DNA of 7,934 nucleotides from Alphaproteobacteria bacterium (GTDB lineage Bacteria > Pseudomonadota > Alphaproteobacteria > SMXP01): positions 1 through 7,934 of the forward strand of contig JAJFIM010000430.1 of NCBI GenBank assembly GCA_021774995.1, read 5' to 3'. The notes under the pieces were generated by a model. That model was not told the origin of the DNA. It saw only the letters and a program-made list of their open reading frames with translations, and made no database searches. The stretch's first letter is position 1, and every line of letters begins with the position of its first letter. Shown piece by piece: positions 1 to 6,471 of this stretch. A program made the position numbers and the translations under genes.

Positions 1-426
1 GCTTTAGAAAAAGAGGAAGTGCGCGTCTCAAAATTTGCGGCTGTCGGAGTGAGCCTGTTTGCGATGGCGCTTGCCGTGCTCTTTGAGAAGCAGAATATCG
101 CTTTTCTGGCCAGTCTTGTCTTCGCCATATCGGCGAGCGCCAGTTTCCCGCTGCTCATCTTGGCGCTCTATTGGCGCCGCCTGACAACGCGCGGCGCCGT
201 TATTGGCGGGTCCATCGGTCTCTTTTCCGCACTGGCGCTGATCATTGCGGGACCCGCCGTCTGGGTTAGCGTATTAGGCGCCGACAGGCCGCTCTTTCCC
301 TATGCCTATCCCGGCATTATATCCATTCCTTTGGGTTTTGCGGGAATGATCCTGTTTTCTTTGTGGGACCGGAGCGCTGACGCTGCGGCGTCAAAAGAAA
401 AATTCGACGCATATTTATCGTCGTGA
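1..426 (+). CDS. actP: ActP-like sodium:solute symporter, C-terminal fragment (partial)
   Basis: This is the last 141 residues of a cation/carboxylate symporter of the solute:sodium symporter (SSS) family; the reading frame is open through base 1, so the gene begins outside the window. Four hydrophobic membrane segments are visible, at about residues 12-30, 33-58, 65-93 and 100-122 of the fragment. The segment order and motifs (LFEKQNIAFL, LYWRRLTTRGA, FPYAYPG) resemble the end of the acetate/glycolate permease ActP as I know it. ActP imports short monocarboxylates across the inner membrane with a cation. The protein ends in a short polar tail with TGA at 424-426. It faces the lig run tail to tail with one base between stop codons, so it is not part of that operon. 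The family call is firm, but the substrate is not: acetate is the default, while pyruvate or another carboxylate is possible. Confidence 0.8.
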   Translation, partial: ALEKEEVRVSKFAAVGVSLFAMALAVLFEKQNIAFLASLVFAISASASFPLLILALYWRRLTTRGAVIGGSIGLFSALALIIAGPAVWVSVLGADRPLFPYAYPGIISIPLGFAGMILFSLWDRSADAAASKEKFDAYLSS

Positions 427-427
427 C

Positions 428-1417
428 CTAACCAAATTCTTCCGTGTCAATTTCAGTCTGTGTGGCGGCGGGATAGCGTGGGCCGCTGATTGTTTCTTGA
501 TTAATGATGCGCGCGGCGCGGCGCGAAATATCGCTGCTTAGGGCAATGCCGCTTGCGGATGCATTTTCTTCCAAATGAGATAGGCTCGTCGTACCGGGGA
601 TCACGTGAATATGCGGCGCTTGCCGCAACAGCCAGGCAAGACTGAGTTGTGCGGGCGTGCAAGCGGCTTCTTTTGCAAGGTTGTGAAACGCCGGTAGAAG
701 TTCAGCATTTTTCAAGAAATGCGGCGCCTGAAAGCGCGGCATGCCGTTGCGGATGTCTTTTTGCGTGAAGGCTTGCGGATCAAGGTCCGCGCTTGCGAGG
801 AAACCGCGGGCCAGTGGCGAAAACGCGATAAAGGCGGCGCCGATTTCGCGGCAGGCGTCAAGAACGGCGATCTCCGGGTTGCGCGTCCAAAGCGAATATT
901 CCGTTTGCACCGCCGCGATGGGATGAACGGCGTGCGCCCGCTTCAGTGTGTTTGCGGAAATTTCAGACAGGCCGACGGCGCGGATTTTACCCGCTTCCAC
1001 CATCCGCGCCATTTCGCCGATGCTGTCTTCGATGGGAACCGACTTATCCCAGCGGTGCAGGTAATAGAGATCAATATGATCTGTCTGCAGGCGGCGCAGC
1101 GATGCTTCCAGCGTTTGTCGGATTGTACCGGGCCGGCCGTCAATAACGCGCACGCCGTCAATTCCCTGCATCCCGCATTTGCTGGCGAGCATGATCCGGT
1201 CACGGAAGGGTTTTAAAGCTGGTCCAACCAGCTCTTCGTTGCGTCCAAACCCGTAAAGCGCCGCCGTGTCAAAATGCGTGATCCCAAGATCAAGCGCATG
1301 GCGTAGCAGCGCCGCCCCTTTCTCCGGTGTGGGGGGGTGGCCGTAAGCATGGCTTAAATTCATGCACCCCAGGCCGATCTCACCGACGGTAAAATCGCCG
1401 ATTTTGCGCGTCTTCAT
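428..1417 (-). CDS. Aldo/keto reductase (AKR13-like), last gene of the lig operon
   Basis: A full-length 329-residue soluble NADP(H)-type aldo/keto reductase with the TIM-barrel pattern. The catalytic tetrad is complete: D50 and Y55 in FDTAALYG, K80 in LASKCG, and H121 in YYLHRWD. The segment IPGTTSLSHLEEN (273-285) is the usual cofactor phosphate-binding region. The stretch around 146-180 (VGLSEISANTL to VQTEYSLWTRNPE) looks like the AKR13 group. A ribosome site AGAGAGG lies about 6 bases before the ATG and overlaps the end of ligC, whose stop is 12 bases upstream, so the gene is probably cotranscribed with ligC. No step of the PCA 4,5 pathway needs an aldo/keto reductase. It may act on an aromatic aldehyde feeding the pathway or on a reactive semialdehyde, but this is only inferred from position. 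The enzyme class is secure; the substrate is unknown. Confidence 0.9.
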   Translation of the reverse strand: MKTRKIGDFTVGEIGLGCMNLSHAYGHPPTPEKGAALLRHALDLGITHFDTAALYGFGRNEELVGPALKPFRDRIMLASKCGMQGIDGVRVIDGRPGTIRQTLEASLRRLQTDHIDLYYLHRWDKSVPIEDSIGEMARMVEAGKIRAVGLSEISANTLKRAHAVHPIAAVQTEYSLWTRNPEIAVLDACREIGAAFIAFSPLARGFLASADLDPQAFTQKDIRNGMPRFQAPHFLKNAELLPAFHNLAKEAACTPAQLSLAWLLRQAPHIHVIPGTTSLSHLEENASASGIALSSDISRRAARIINQETISGPRYPAATQTEIDTEEFG

Positions 1418-1423
1418 GTTTTT

Positions 1424-1430
1424 CCTCTCT
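1424..1430 (-). promoter_or_regulatory. Ribosome binding site for the aldo/keto reductase
   Basis: Read on the minus strand this is AGAGAGG, 6 bases before the ATG at 1417. It overlaps the first base of the ligC stop codon (1430-1432). That supports the chosen start and a shared transcript with ligC. Confidence 0.6.
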
Positions 1431-2380
1431 TACGCTTGAGATTTTAGCTGTTGCTCAAGCTCATGAAGCGTCCGGTAGCAGGCGAGCACTTTGCCGACGC
1501 TTGAATTTGGCTCCCGGTTTTGCTGAATGGCGGCGAAAAACTCCCGGTCTTGCAGTTCGATGCCGTTCATGGACACATCGACTTTTGAAACGTCAATAGG
1601 CTCGTCGCGGCCGGTCAGAAGATCGTCATACCGCGCGATATAAGTGCCATTGTCGCAGATATAACGGAAGAACGTGCCGAGCGGCCCGTCATTGTTAAAT
1701 GAAAGCGACAGCGTGCAAATTTTTCCGCTTTCCGTTTTAAGCTGGATCGACATGTCCATAGCGATTCCAAGATCGGCGTGCGGCGGCCCTTGAACGGCGT
1801 TTGCGACCACGACCTTCTCGCCCGTTTGATATTGAAAGAGATCAACGGTGTGCGCCGCATGGTGCCACAATAAGTGATCAGTCCAGGACCGGGGCTCGCC
1901 TTTTGCGTTGATGTTTTTACGGCGGAAAAAATAAGTTTGTACATCCATCTGTTGAACCGAAATGTCGCCCGCTTTTATTTTGTTGTGAATCCACTGGTGA
2001 GAGGGGTTAAAACGGCGCGTGTGTCCGACCATGCAGACAAGGCCCGTTTCTTTTTGCACGCGATCAACGGCCTTAGCGTCAGCCCAACTATCGGCAAGCG
2101 GAATTTCCACCTGAACATGGACGCCCGCCTCCATGCATTGAATGGCTTGGGCGCTGTGCAATTGCGTCGGCGTGCAGAGAATGGCGGCGCCAACGCCCGG
2201 CCGGGAGAGCGCCTCCGCCAGATCCGTTGTCGCATGGGGAATGTCGTAATCGGCGGCGATTTTTTGCGTGGCCTCAAGGCGCCGTCCGACAAGGGAGACG
2301 ACCTGCGCGCCGTCGATATTTTTGATGCCGTCCAGATGTTTGAGGCCAAAGGCGCCGGCCCCGGCGAGAATGACTTTCAT
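1430..2380 (-). CDS. ligC: 4-carboxy-2-hydroxymuconate-6-semialdehyde dehydrogenase
   Basis: This 316-residue cytoplasmic dehydrogenase of the Gfo/Idh/MocA fold oxidises the cyclic hemiacetal form of CHMS, the ring-cleavage product of LigAB, to 2-pyrone-4,6-dicarboxylate. The N-terminal Rossmann motif is GAGAFG at 7-12. The arginines at 33-34 after the second strand suggest NADP preference, as reported for LigC. The core is strikingly LigC-like: EIPLADSWADA at 92-102, VGHTRRFNPSHQ at 118-129, a QTYFFRRKN block near 148-156, and HHAAHTVDLF at 173-182 with the H177/D180 pair. The length equals that of the SYK-6 enzyme (about 315). The lysine of the usual EKP motif of this superfamily is replaced by I93. 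An AAGGA ribosome site sits 9 bases before the ATG. The 25-base gap after ligB is the widest in the operon. Confidence 0.97.
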   Translation of the reverse strand: MKVILAGAGAFGLKHLDGIKNIDGAQVVSLVGRRLEATQKIAADYDIPHATTDLAEALSRPGVGAAILCTPTQLHSAQAIQCMEAGVHVQVEIPLADSWADAKAVDRVQKETGLVCMVGHTRRFNPSHQWIHNKIKAGDISVQQMDVQTYFFRRKNINAKGEPRSWTDHLLWHHAAHTVDLFQYQTGEKVVVANAVQGPPHADLGIAMDMSIQLKTESGKICTLSLSFNNDGPLGTFFRYICDNGTYIARYDDLLTGRDEPIDVSKVDVSMNGIELQDREFFAAIQQNREPNSSVGKVLACYRTLHELEQQLKSQA

Positions 2381-2389
2381 GATTGGTTT

Positions 2390-2394
2390 TCCTT
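2390..2394 (-). promoter_or_regulatory. Ribosome binding site for ligC
   Basis: Minus-strand AAGGA lies 9 bases before the ligC ATG, inside the 25-base ligB-ligC gap. I see no hairpin or promoter-like pair in that gap, so it appears to hold only this site. Confidence 0.6.
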
Positions 2395-2405
2395 GAGGCG
2401 TGTTG

Positions 2406-3254
2406 TTAAGAGTTGCATTTCAGCACAATATGGCCGACCGCCGAATTTGACGCCGGTACGTGATAATGACGGTGAAGTTCAGCGGCGTTATCCCCCAAAG
2501 CGCCGCGCATCACCAGCCACATCACCATCTCAATGCCCTCCGATCCCGTTTCACGCAAATATTCGATATGGGGGATGTTTTTCAGGCGTTCGGCGTCGGC
2601 GGATAGATCGTCAAGGAATCTCTGATCCCATTCGGCGTTTATCAGACCGGCGCGCGGGCCCTGCAATTGGTGACTCATGCCCCCGGTGCCCCATACCTGG
2701 ACGTTGAGATCTTCGGGATAGCTTTCCACCGCGCGCCTTATCGCCTTGCCCAGATTATAACACCGGTTGCCGGTGGGGGGCGGATAGGTCACCACATTAA
2801 CCGCAAGGGGGATGACTTTGCACGGCCAGGCCTGCGGTTGGTTGAACATTAAGGACAGGGGCACGGTCAGACCGTGATCAACATCCATCTTATTGACAAT
2901 GGTCATGTCGAACTCGTCCAGAATGCAACTTTGCGCAATATGCCAGGCGAAATCCGCATCGTTTTTCACAATTGGCACTTTGCGCGGGCCCCAGCCCTCG
3001 TCGGCGGGCTTGAATTCATCCGCGCAGCCGATGGCGAAAGTGGGGATCAGGTTCATGTCGAACGCCGTGGCGTGGTCGTTAAAAACCAGAATTACGACGT
3101 CAGGCCTGTTTTCCGGCTCAAGAATCCAATTCCGCGTCCACTCATAGCCTTTGAACACCGGCTTCCAGTATTCTTCTTGCGTCTTGCCCAGATCCATGGC
3201 GGCGCCGATTGCGGGCACGTGACTTGTCGCGACGCCTGCGGTGATGCGGGCCAT
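2406..3254 (-). CDS. ligB: Protocatechuate 4,5-dioxygenase, beta (catalytic) subunit
   Basis: This is the iron(II) class III extradiol dioxygenase subunit. With LigA it cleaves the protocatechuate ring between C4 and C5 to give CHMS, and it may also accept gallate. The 282-residue protein keeps the active site at the same numbering as I recall for SYK-6 LigB: iron ligands H12 (TSHVPAIG), H61 (FNDHATAF) and E242 (GSEGIEM), and the catalytic base H195 (GTGGMSHQLQGPRAG). I chose the ATG at 3254 because an AAGGAAGG ribosome site lies 8 bases upstream, the protein then begins MARITAGVATSHVP as in the family, and ligA ends one base before it. The longer open frame to 3308 would run 18 residues into ligA and has no support. 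The C-terminus stops soon after PASNSAVGHIVL, about 20 residues shorter than SYK-6 LigB. Confidence 0.97.
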   Translation of the reverse strand: MARITAGVATSHVPAIGAAMDLGKTQEEYWKPVFKGYEWTRNWILEPENRPDVVILVFNDHATAFDMNLIPTFAIGCADEFKPADEGWGPRKVPIVKNDADFAWHIAQSCILDEFDMTIVNKMDVDHGLTVPLSLMFNQPQAWPCKVIPLAVNVVTYPPPTGNRCYNLGKAIRRAVESYPEDLNVQVWGTGGMSHQLQGPRAGLINAEWDQRFLDDLSADAERLKNIPHIEYLRETGSEGIEMVMWLVMRGALGDNAAELHRHYHVPASNSAVGHIVLKCNS

Positions 3255-3255
3255 A

Positions 3256-3660
3256 TTAATTACCTTCCTTTTTGGAACGCACGCCGTCGGGCGAGCGGCC
3301 GCCCGCAATCATCATATTCTGATAGTCTTCAACGCTCATGCCGGTCATGGTGCTGACGGCTTGCAGAAAAGAAAGGCCGTCCGTGGAAAAAACTTTGGCG
3401 AGATAATAAATGTTCCCGCCAAGATCGAGCAGACGGTTGTAATCGCGCGCCAGCAGGGCTTGTTTTTGCGCGTCCGTCATGGGCCAGTCTTCGAGATAGG
3501 TTTTTTCATCCGCCAGCCAGCGTTTGCGGTTTTCTTCTTTCATAAGACTCATGGCGAATTGGTTGAGCCAATAGCCCGCCCGCGCCCGTTTTGTGGTGTA
3601 AACGCGCGTGCCAGGAATGTCTTCCAGCTCTAGCAAATAGGCTTGAATATTTGTCGTCAT
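3256..3660 (-). CDS. ligA: Protocatechuate 4,5-dioxygenase, alpha (small) subunit
   Basis: This 134-residue, mainly helical small subunit packs on LigB and closes the active-site pocket in the known LigAB structure. Family hallmarks are clear: LEDIPGTRVYTTKRAR near 11-26, LNQFAMSLMKEENR at 32-45, LARDYNRLLDLGGNIYYLAKVFSTDGLSF in the middle, and the terminal TGMSVEDYQNMMIAGGRSP. The length is close to SYK-6 LigA (about 139). I chose the ATG at 3660, not the upstream ATG at 3681: a perfect AGGAGG sits 7 bases before it, and it forms an ATGA overlap with the ligI stop. The separate small subunit next to ligB indicates the two-subunit PCA enzyme, not a fused gallate dioxygenase. One base separates its stop from the ligB start. 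Confidence 0.96.
   Translation of the reverse strand: MTTNIQAYLLELEDIPGTRVYTTKRARAGYWLNQFAMSLMKEENRKRWLADEKTYLEDWPMTDAQKQALLARDYNRLLDLGGNIYYLAKVFSTDGLSFLQAVSTMTGMSVEDYQNMMIAGGRSPDGVRSKKEGN
3263..3270 (-). promoter_or_regulatory. Ribosome binding site that fixes the ligB start
   Basis: Minus-strand AAGGAAGG ends 8 bases before the ATG at 3254. It lies inside the last codons of ligA (K-K-E-G), so ligB initiation is probably coupled to translation of ligA. That would suit subunits needed in equal amounts. Confidence 0.75.
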
Positions 3661-4559
3661 GAGGTTTCCTCCTCGGGCCAATAGAGCCGCATCGGGTTAT
3701 CAACGAGTAATTTTTGCTGAAGTTCAGGCGTCGGTGCGATTTTCGGGATAAAATCCACAAGCCATGCATCGTCGGGCATGTGTGATTTGAGGTTTGGATG
3801 AGGCCAATCCGTTCCCCAGAGAACGCGGTCAGGGAATTCCTCCACTATTGATCGCGCAAAAGGAATGACGTCCACGTAATGCGGCGGGCCTTGCCGGGAC
3901 AGGCGTTCCGGACACGTTGTTTTCGCCCAGAAATTTCCGTGCTCGCGCATCAATTGCCGAAACAGGCCGAATTCAGGTCCTTGGGCGGATTTAGACACAT
4001 CCGGCCGTCCCATATGGTCAACGACAATCGTTCCGGGCAGCGACGTGAAAAAATCATAAAGATCCGGCAGGTCTTCCGCTTCGAAATAAATCACCACATG
4101 CCAGCCGAGCGCTTCAATGCGGGTTGCAATTTCCATCAGCGGCGCGCGCGGCAGGGCGTCCACAAGGCGCTTCACAAAATTAAACCGCACGCCGCGCACG
4201 CCAGCGGCGTCCAAGGCTTTCAACTCGTCATCTGAAACATCCGGTTTTACGCTGGCGACCCCGCGCGCTTTGCCGCCCGCATGCGCGATGGCGTCCACCA
4301 GCGCCCGGTTGTCCGCGCCATGACAGGTTGCCTGGACCAGCACATTGCGCGAAAAGCCAAGGCAATCGCGCAAGGCAAAAAGCTGATCTTTCGAGGCGTC
4401 ACACGGCGTGTATTTGCGCTCCGGCGCGAAAGGAAACTGCGCCCCCGGTCCAAACACATGGCAATGGGCGTCCACAGCACCGGCGGGGGGCGTGAAGCCG
4501 GGCTTTGACGGGTTTTGACGCCAGTCAAGCCAGCCGGGCGTTTTGTCGAAAGCAGTCAC
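3657..4559 (-). CDS. ligI: 2-pyrone-4,6-dicarboxylate lactonase
   Basis: This 300-residue cytoplasmic hydrolase of the amidohydrolase superfamily opens the lactone PDC to 4-oxalomesaconate. LigI is known for working without a divalent metal. Expected active-site residues are present: H32 and H34 in DAHCHVFG, H182 in DHMGRPD, and D251 in WGTDWPHP, the aspartate that activates water. RGVRFNFVKRLVD (122-134) and the C-terminal IAPTPELQQKLLVDNPMRLYW pattern are also typical. The length is close to SYK-6 LigI (about 293). The start is a GTG at 4559 that overlaps the ligJ stop as GTGA. Its ribosome site (GAGGGG, minus strand, 4563-4568) is only 3 bases away, so translation may depend on coupling from ligJ. 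The stop overlaps the ligA start by 4 bases. Confidence 0.96.
   Translation of the reverse strand: MTAFDKTPGWLDWRQNPSKPGFTPPAGAVDAHCHVFGPGAQFPFAPERKYTPCDASKDQLFALRDCLGFSRNVLVQATCHGADNRALVDAIAHAGGKARGVASVKPDVSDDELKALDAAGVRGVRFNFVKRLVDALPRAPLMEIATRIEALGWHVVIYFEAEDLPDLYDFFTSLPGTIVVDHMGRPDVSKSAQGPEFGLFRQLMREHGNFWAKTTCPERLSRQGPPHYVDVIPFARSIVEEFPDRVLWGTDWPHPNLKSHMPDDAWLVDFIPKIAPTPELQQKLLVDNPMRLYWPEEETS
3668..3673 (-). promoter_or_regulatory. Consensus ribosome binding site for ligA
   Basis: Minus-strand AGGAGG, 7 bases before the ligA ATG at 3660 and inside the ligI coding end. It is the best match to consensus in the window and decides the ligA start. It would favour strong translation of the dioxygenase subunits. 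Confidence 0.75.
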
Positions 4560-5578
4560 TTGCCCCTCGCTTTCAGGGCGCGATCCAGACGCGGAAAAAC
4601 AGTGCGGGCATTTTGCTCAAAAACCTTATGCAGATCGCCCTTGGACAGGTTTAAGGCATCGACATAACGTTTTGTGTCGTCAAAAAAGTTTCCCGTTTCA
4701 GGGTCAATCCCGCGCACCGCGCCCACCATTTCCGAGCCGAAAAGGATATTATCGATGTCAATCACCTCAAATAAAAGGTCAATCCCCGGCTGGTGATAGA
4801 CGCAAGTGTCGAAATAAACATTCTTCATCACATGCTCGCTCAAAGGCGGACGGTCCAGCATGTCGGCAAGGCCGCGATACCGTCCCCAGTGATAGGGAAC
4901 AGCTCCGCCGCCATGGGGAATGATGATTTTTAAATCGGGAAAATCTTTAAACAGATCGCCTTCAAGAAATTGCATGAAAGCGTTCGTGTCTGCGGCGATA
5001 TAGTATGAACCCGTGGCGTGGAAGGTTGGATTGCACGAACCCGAGACGTGAACCATCGCAGGTACTTCCAGTTCAACCATTTTCTCATAAAACGGATACC
5101 AGTATTTATCAGTGAGGGAGGGTGACGTCCAATGCCCGCCTGAAGGATCGGGGTTAAGATTGCAGCCGATAAATCCAAGCTCCGTCACGCTGCGCTCCAA
5201 TTCCCGGATGGAATTGCCCAGCGACCCGCCGGGCGTTTGGGGCAATTGACACACGCCGACGAAAGTTTCGGGATAAAGTTGCGTGACCCGGTGAATAAGA
5301 TTGTTACAGGCGATTGACCAGTCGAGCGAAGTTTGCGCATCGCCCACATGCGGCTCCATGCGCGACGCGCGGGGCGAAAAAACCGTCATATCGGCGCCGC
5401 GCTCTTTGAGAAGCTTAAGTTGGTTCGCCTCAATGCCTTCCCGTATTTCATCATCGCTGATGTTTGGGGTTTCGGGTGCGGGCAAAGCGGGGTTTTTGAG
5501 CCGCGCCTTTTGGGCGCCGCGATAATCAAGATGGGCTTGCGGTACGATGGTCTGGTGGCCGTGACAGTCAATAATCAT
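4556..5578 (-). CDS. ligJ: 4-oxalomesaconate hydratase (LigJ type, zinc-dependent)
   Basis: This 340-residue amidohydrolase-fold lyase adds water to the LigU product (2-keto-4-carboxy-3-hexenedioate) to make 4-carboxy-4-hydroxy-2-oxoadipate. Visible motifs are DCHGH at 4-8 (H6, H8), HVSGSCNP at 177-184 (H177), PHGGGAVPYHWGR at 221-233 (H222), the Y192/Y193 pair, and GSEMVGAVRG at 281-290 (E283). These match residues I recall for SYK-6 LigJ (H6, H8, H178, Y194, H223, E284), apart from a one-residue offset after the N-terminal histidines. FSPRASRMEPHVGD and GFIGCNLNPDP are further LigJ signatures. The ATG at 5578 makes an ATGA overlap with the dehydrogenase upstream. A GAGGAG ribosome site lies rather far back, at 11 bases. 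This is the LigJ family, not the unrelated GalB hydratase of Pseudomonas. Confidence 0.97.
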   Translation of the reverse strand: MIIDCHGHQTIVPQAHLDYRGAQKARLKNPALPAPETPNISDDEIREGIEANQLKLLKERGADMTVFSPRASRMEPHVGDAQTSLDWSIACNNLIHRVTQLYPETFVGVCQLPQTPGGSLGNSIRELERSVTELGFIGCNLNPDPSGGHWTSPSLTDKYWYPFYEKMVELEVPAMVHVSGSCNPTFHATGSYYIAADTNAFMQFLEGDLFKDFPDLKIIIPHGGGAVPYHWGRYRGLADMLDRPPLSEHVMKNVYFDTCVYHQPGIDLLFEVIDIDNILFGSEMVGAVRGIDPETGNFFDDTKRYVDALNLSKGDLHKVFEQNARTVFPRLDRALKARGK

Positions 5579-6471
5579 TTCAATGCCGTCTCCTCGGGAA
5601 ATTCAAGGGCGCTTAAGATCGTATCGAGCATGTCATTCAGATCCGCTTGATTGACGGCGCCAGTGAAATGCGCCGCCCAGTCTTGCCGCCGCGCGGCGCC
5701 CTCGCTCATCCACGGCGCGATGCCTGCTTCCTCCACCGTGCAGGCGGCTTCGCGCATTTCTTCCGCGCGCCGCGCGCCATGGATCAAGGAGCGCGAAATC
5801 ATATAACGCGCAAGCGCGCGCCAGTCCGGTCCGGGGAAAAGATCGCTCAGAGAATCAATAACCGTCTCTTCAACGCCGCAGCGCCGCGCCGTCAGCAAAG
5901 CTTCCATTAATAACGCTTCCATGCCTTGTATCATGACGCTGCGGCACATCTTGGCGGCGGATGCTTTTCCGACTTCTTCGGAAAAAAACGTGGCGCCGGT
6001 AAAACCAAGGGGCGCCCCCGCATCAAGAAACGCCGCCCCATGCGGTCCGCCAAGCAGGATCGGCGCGGCAAGTCTTTTTGGCGGAAAGGGCGATATGACC
6101 GCAGCTTCAACGAAGCGTCCACCGGCCTCTTCGATGAGGTGCGCCGCTTCTTTTTTCACAGTGGGGGAAGTAGAATTCATATCAAGATAAAACGCGCCGT
6201 TTTTTAGTCCGGGCGCGGCGGCCTTGGCGGCGCTGAGCGCCTGTTCCGCCGTGACGGCGCAAATAATAAGATCGGCGCCCGCCGCCGCGTCTGGTGCGCT
6301 TTGAGCGCCGCGGACGTCGCTCTTCTTCAGGGCGCGCGACGGCGCACTGTCTGTTTCGGGAAACTTGATATCCCATGCCGCGAGATCTGAGACGCCGGTT
6401 GCCGGCAGATCGCGCCCAATGATCTGTCCCACTTCGCCAAAGCCAATGAGCGCAATATGATCGATCGTCAT
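5575..6471 (-). CDS. NAD-binding DUF1932 dehydrogenase (beta-hydroxyacid dehydrogenase type), role in the pathway unknown
   Basis: A 298-residue protein of the 6-phosphogluconate/3-hydroxyisobutyrate dehydrogenase superfamily with a DUF1932 C-terminal domain. The Rossmann motif is GFGEVG at 10-15, and D34 at the end of the second strand suggests NAD rather than NADP. The catalytic-lysine helix is VGKASAAKMCRS at 167-178, with K174 in the active-site position. The usual following asparagine is not in the standard place (MCRS). The end (HGARRAEEMREAA, then AGIAPWM, residues 231-255) is the DUF1932 signature. I chose the ATG at 6471 over 6483 because it gives an ATGA overlap with ligU and has GGAG 6 bases upstream. 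It overlaps both ligU and ligJ by 4 bases, so it is tightly embedded in the pathway, yet no accepted PCA 4,5 step needs it. The fold is secure; the substrate is unknown. Confidence 0.88.
   Translation of the reverse strand: MTIDHIALIGFGEVGQIIGRDLPATGVSDLAAWDIKFPETDSAPSRALKKSDVRGAQSAPDAAAGADLIICAVTAEQALSAAKAAAPGLKNGAFYLDMNSTSPTVKKEAAHLIEEAGGRFVEAAVISPFPPKRLAAPILLGGPHGAAFLDAGAPLGFTGATFFSEEVGKASAAKMCRSVMIQGMEALLMEALLTARRCGVEETVIDSLSDLFPGPDWRALARYMISRSLIHGARRAEEMREAACTVEEAGIAPWMSEGAARRQDWAAHFTGAVNQADLNDMLDTILSALEFPEETALK

Noticed and set aside
379..392. Inverted repeat GACGC-TGCG-GCGTC as a terminator for the symporter
   Set aside because: The 5-base stem is inside coding sequence and is followed by A-rich, not T-rich, sequence on the plus strand. 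On the minus strand the T-rich part comes before the stem, not after it.
2381..2405. A possible separate promoter for ligC-AKR in the widest gap
   Set aside because: The 25 bases hold little beyond an AAGGA ribosome site, with no room for a -35/-10 pair outside the ligB coding end and no convincing pair seen there.
1874..2707. A 277-codon plus-strand open frame antisense to ligC and ligB
   Set aside because: It spans the ligC-ligB junction opposite two well-supported genes and reads as arginine- and proline-rich low-quality protein with no recognisable motif. It is a shadow of the real reading frames.
3255..3308. An 18-residue N-terminal extension of LigB from an ATG at 3308
   Set aside because: It would overlap the ligA coding end, lacks similarity to the family N-terminus, and would shift H12/H61 from their usual numbering. 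The internal ATG at 3254 has a strong ribosome site.
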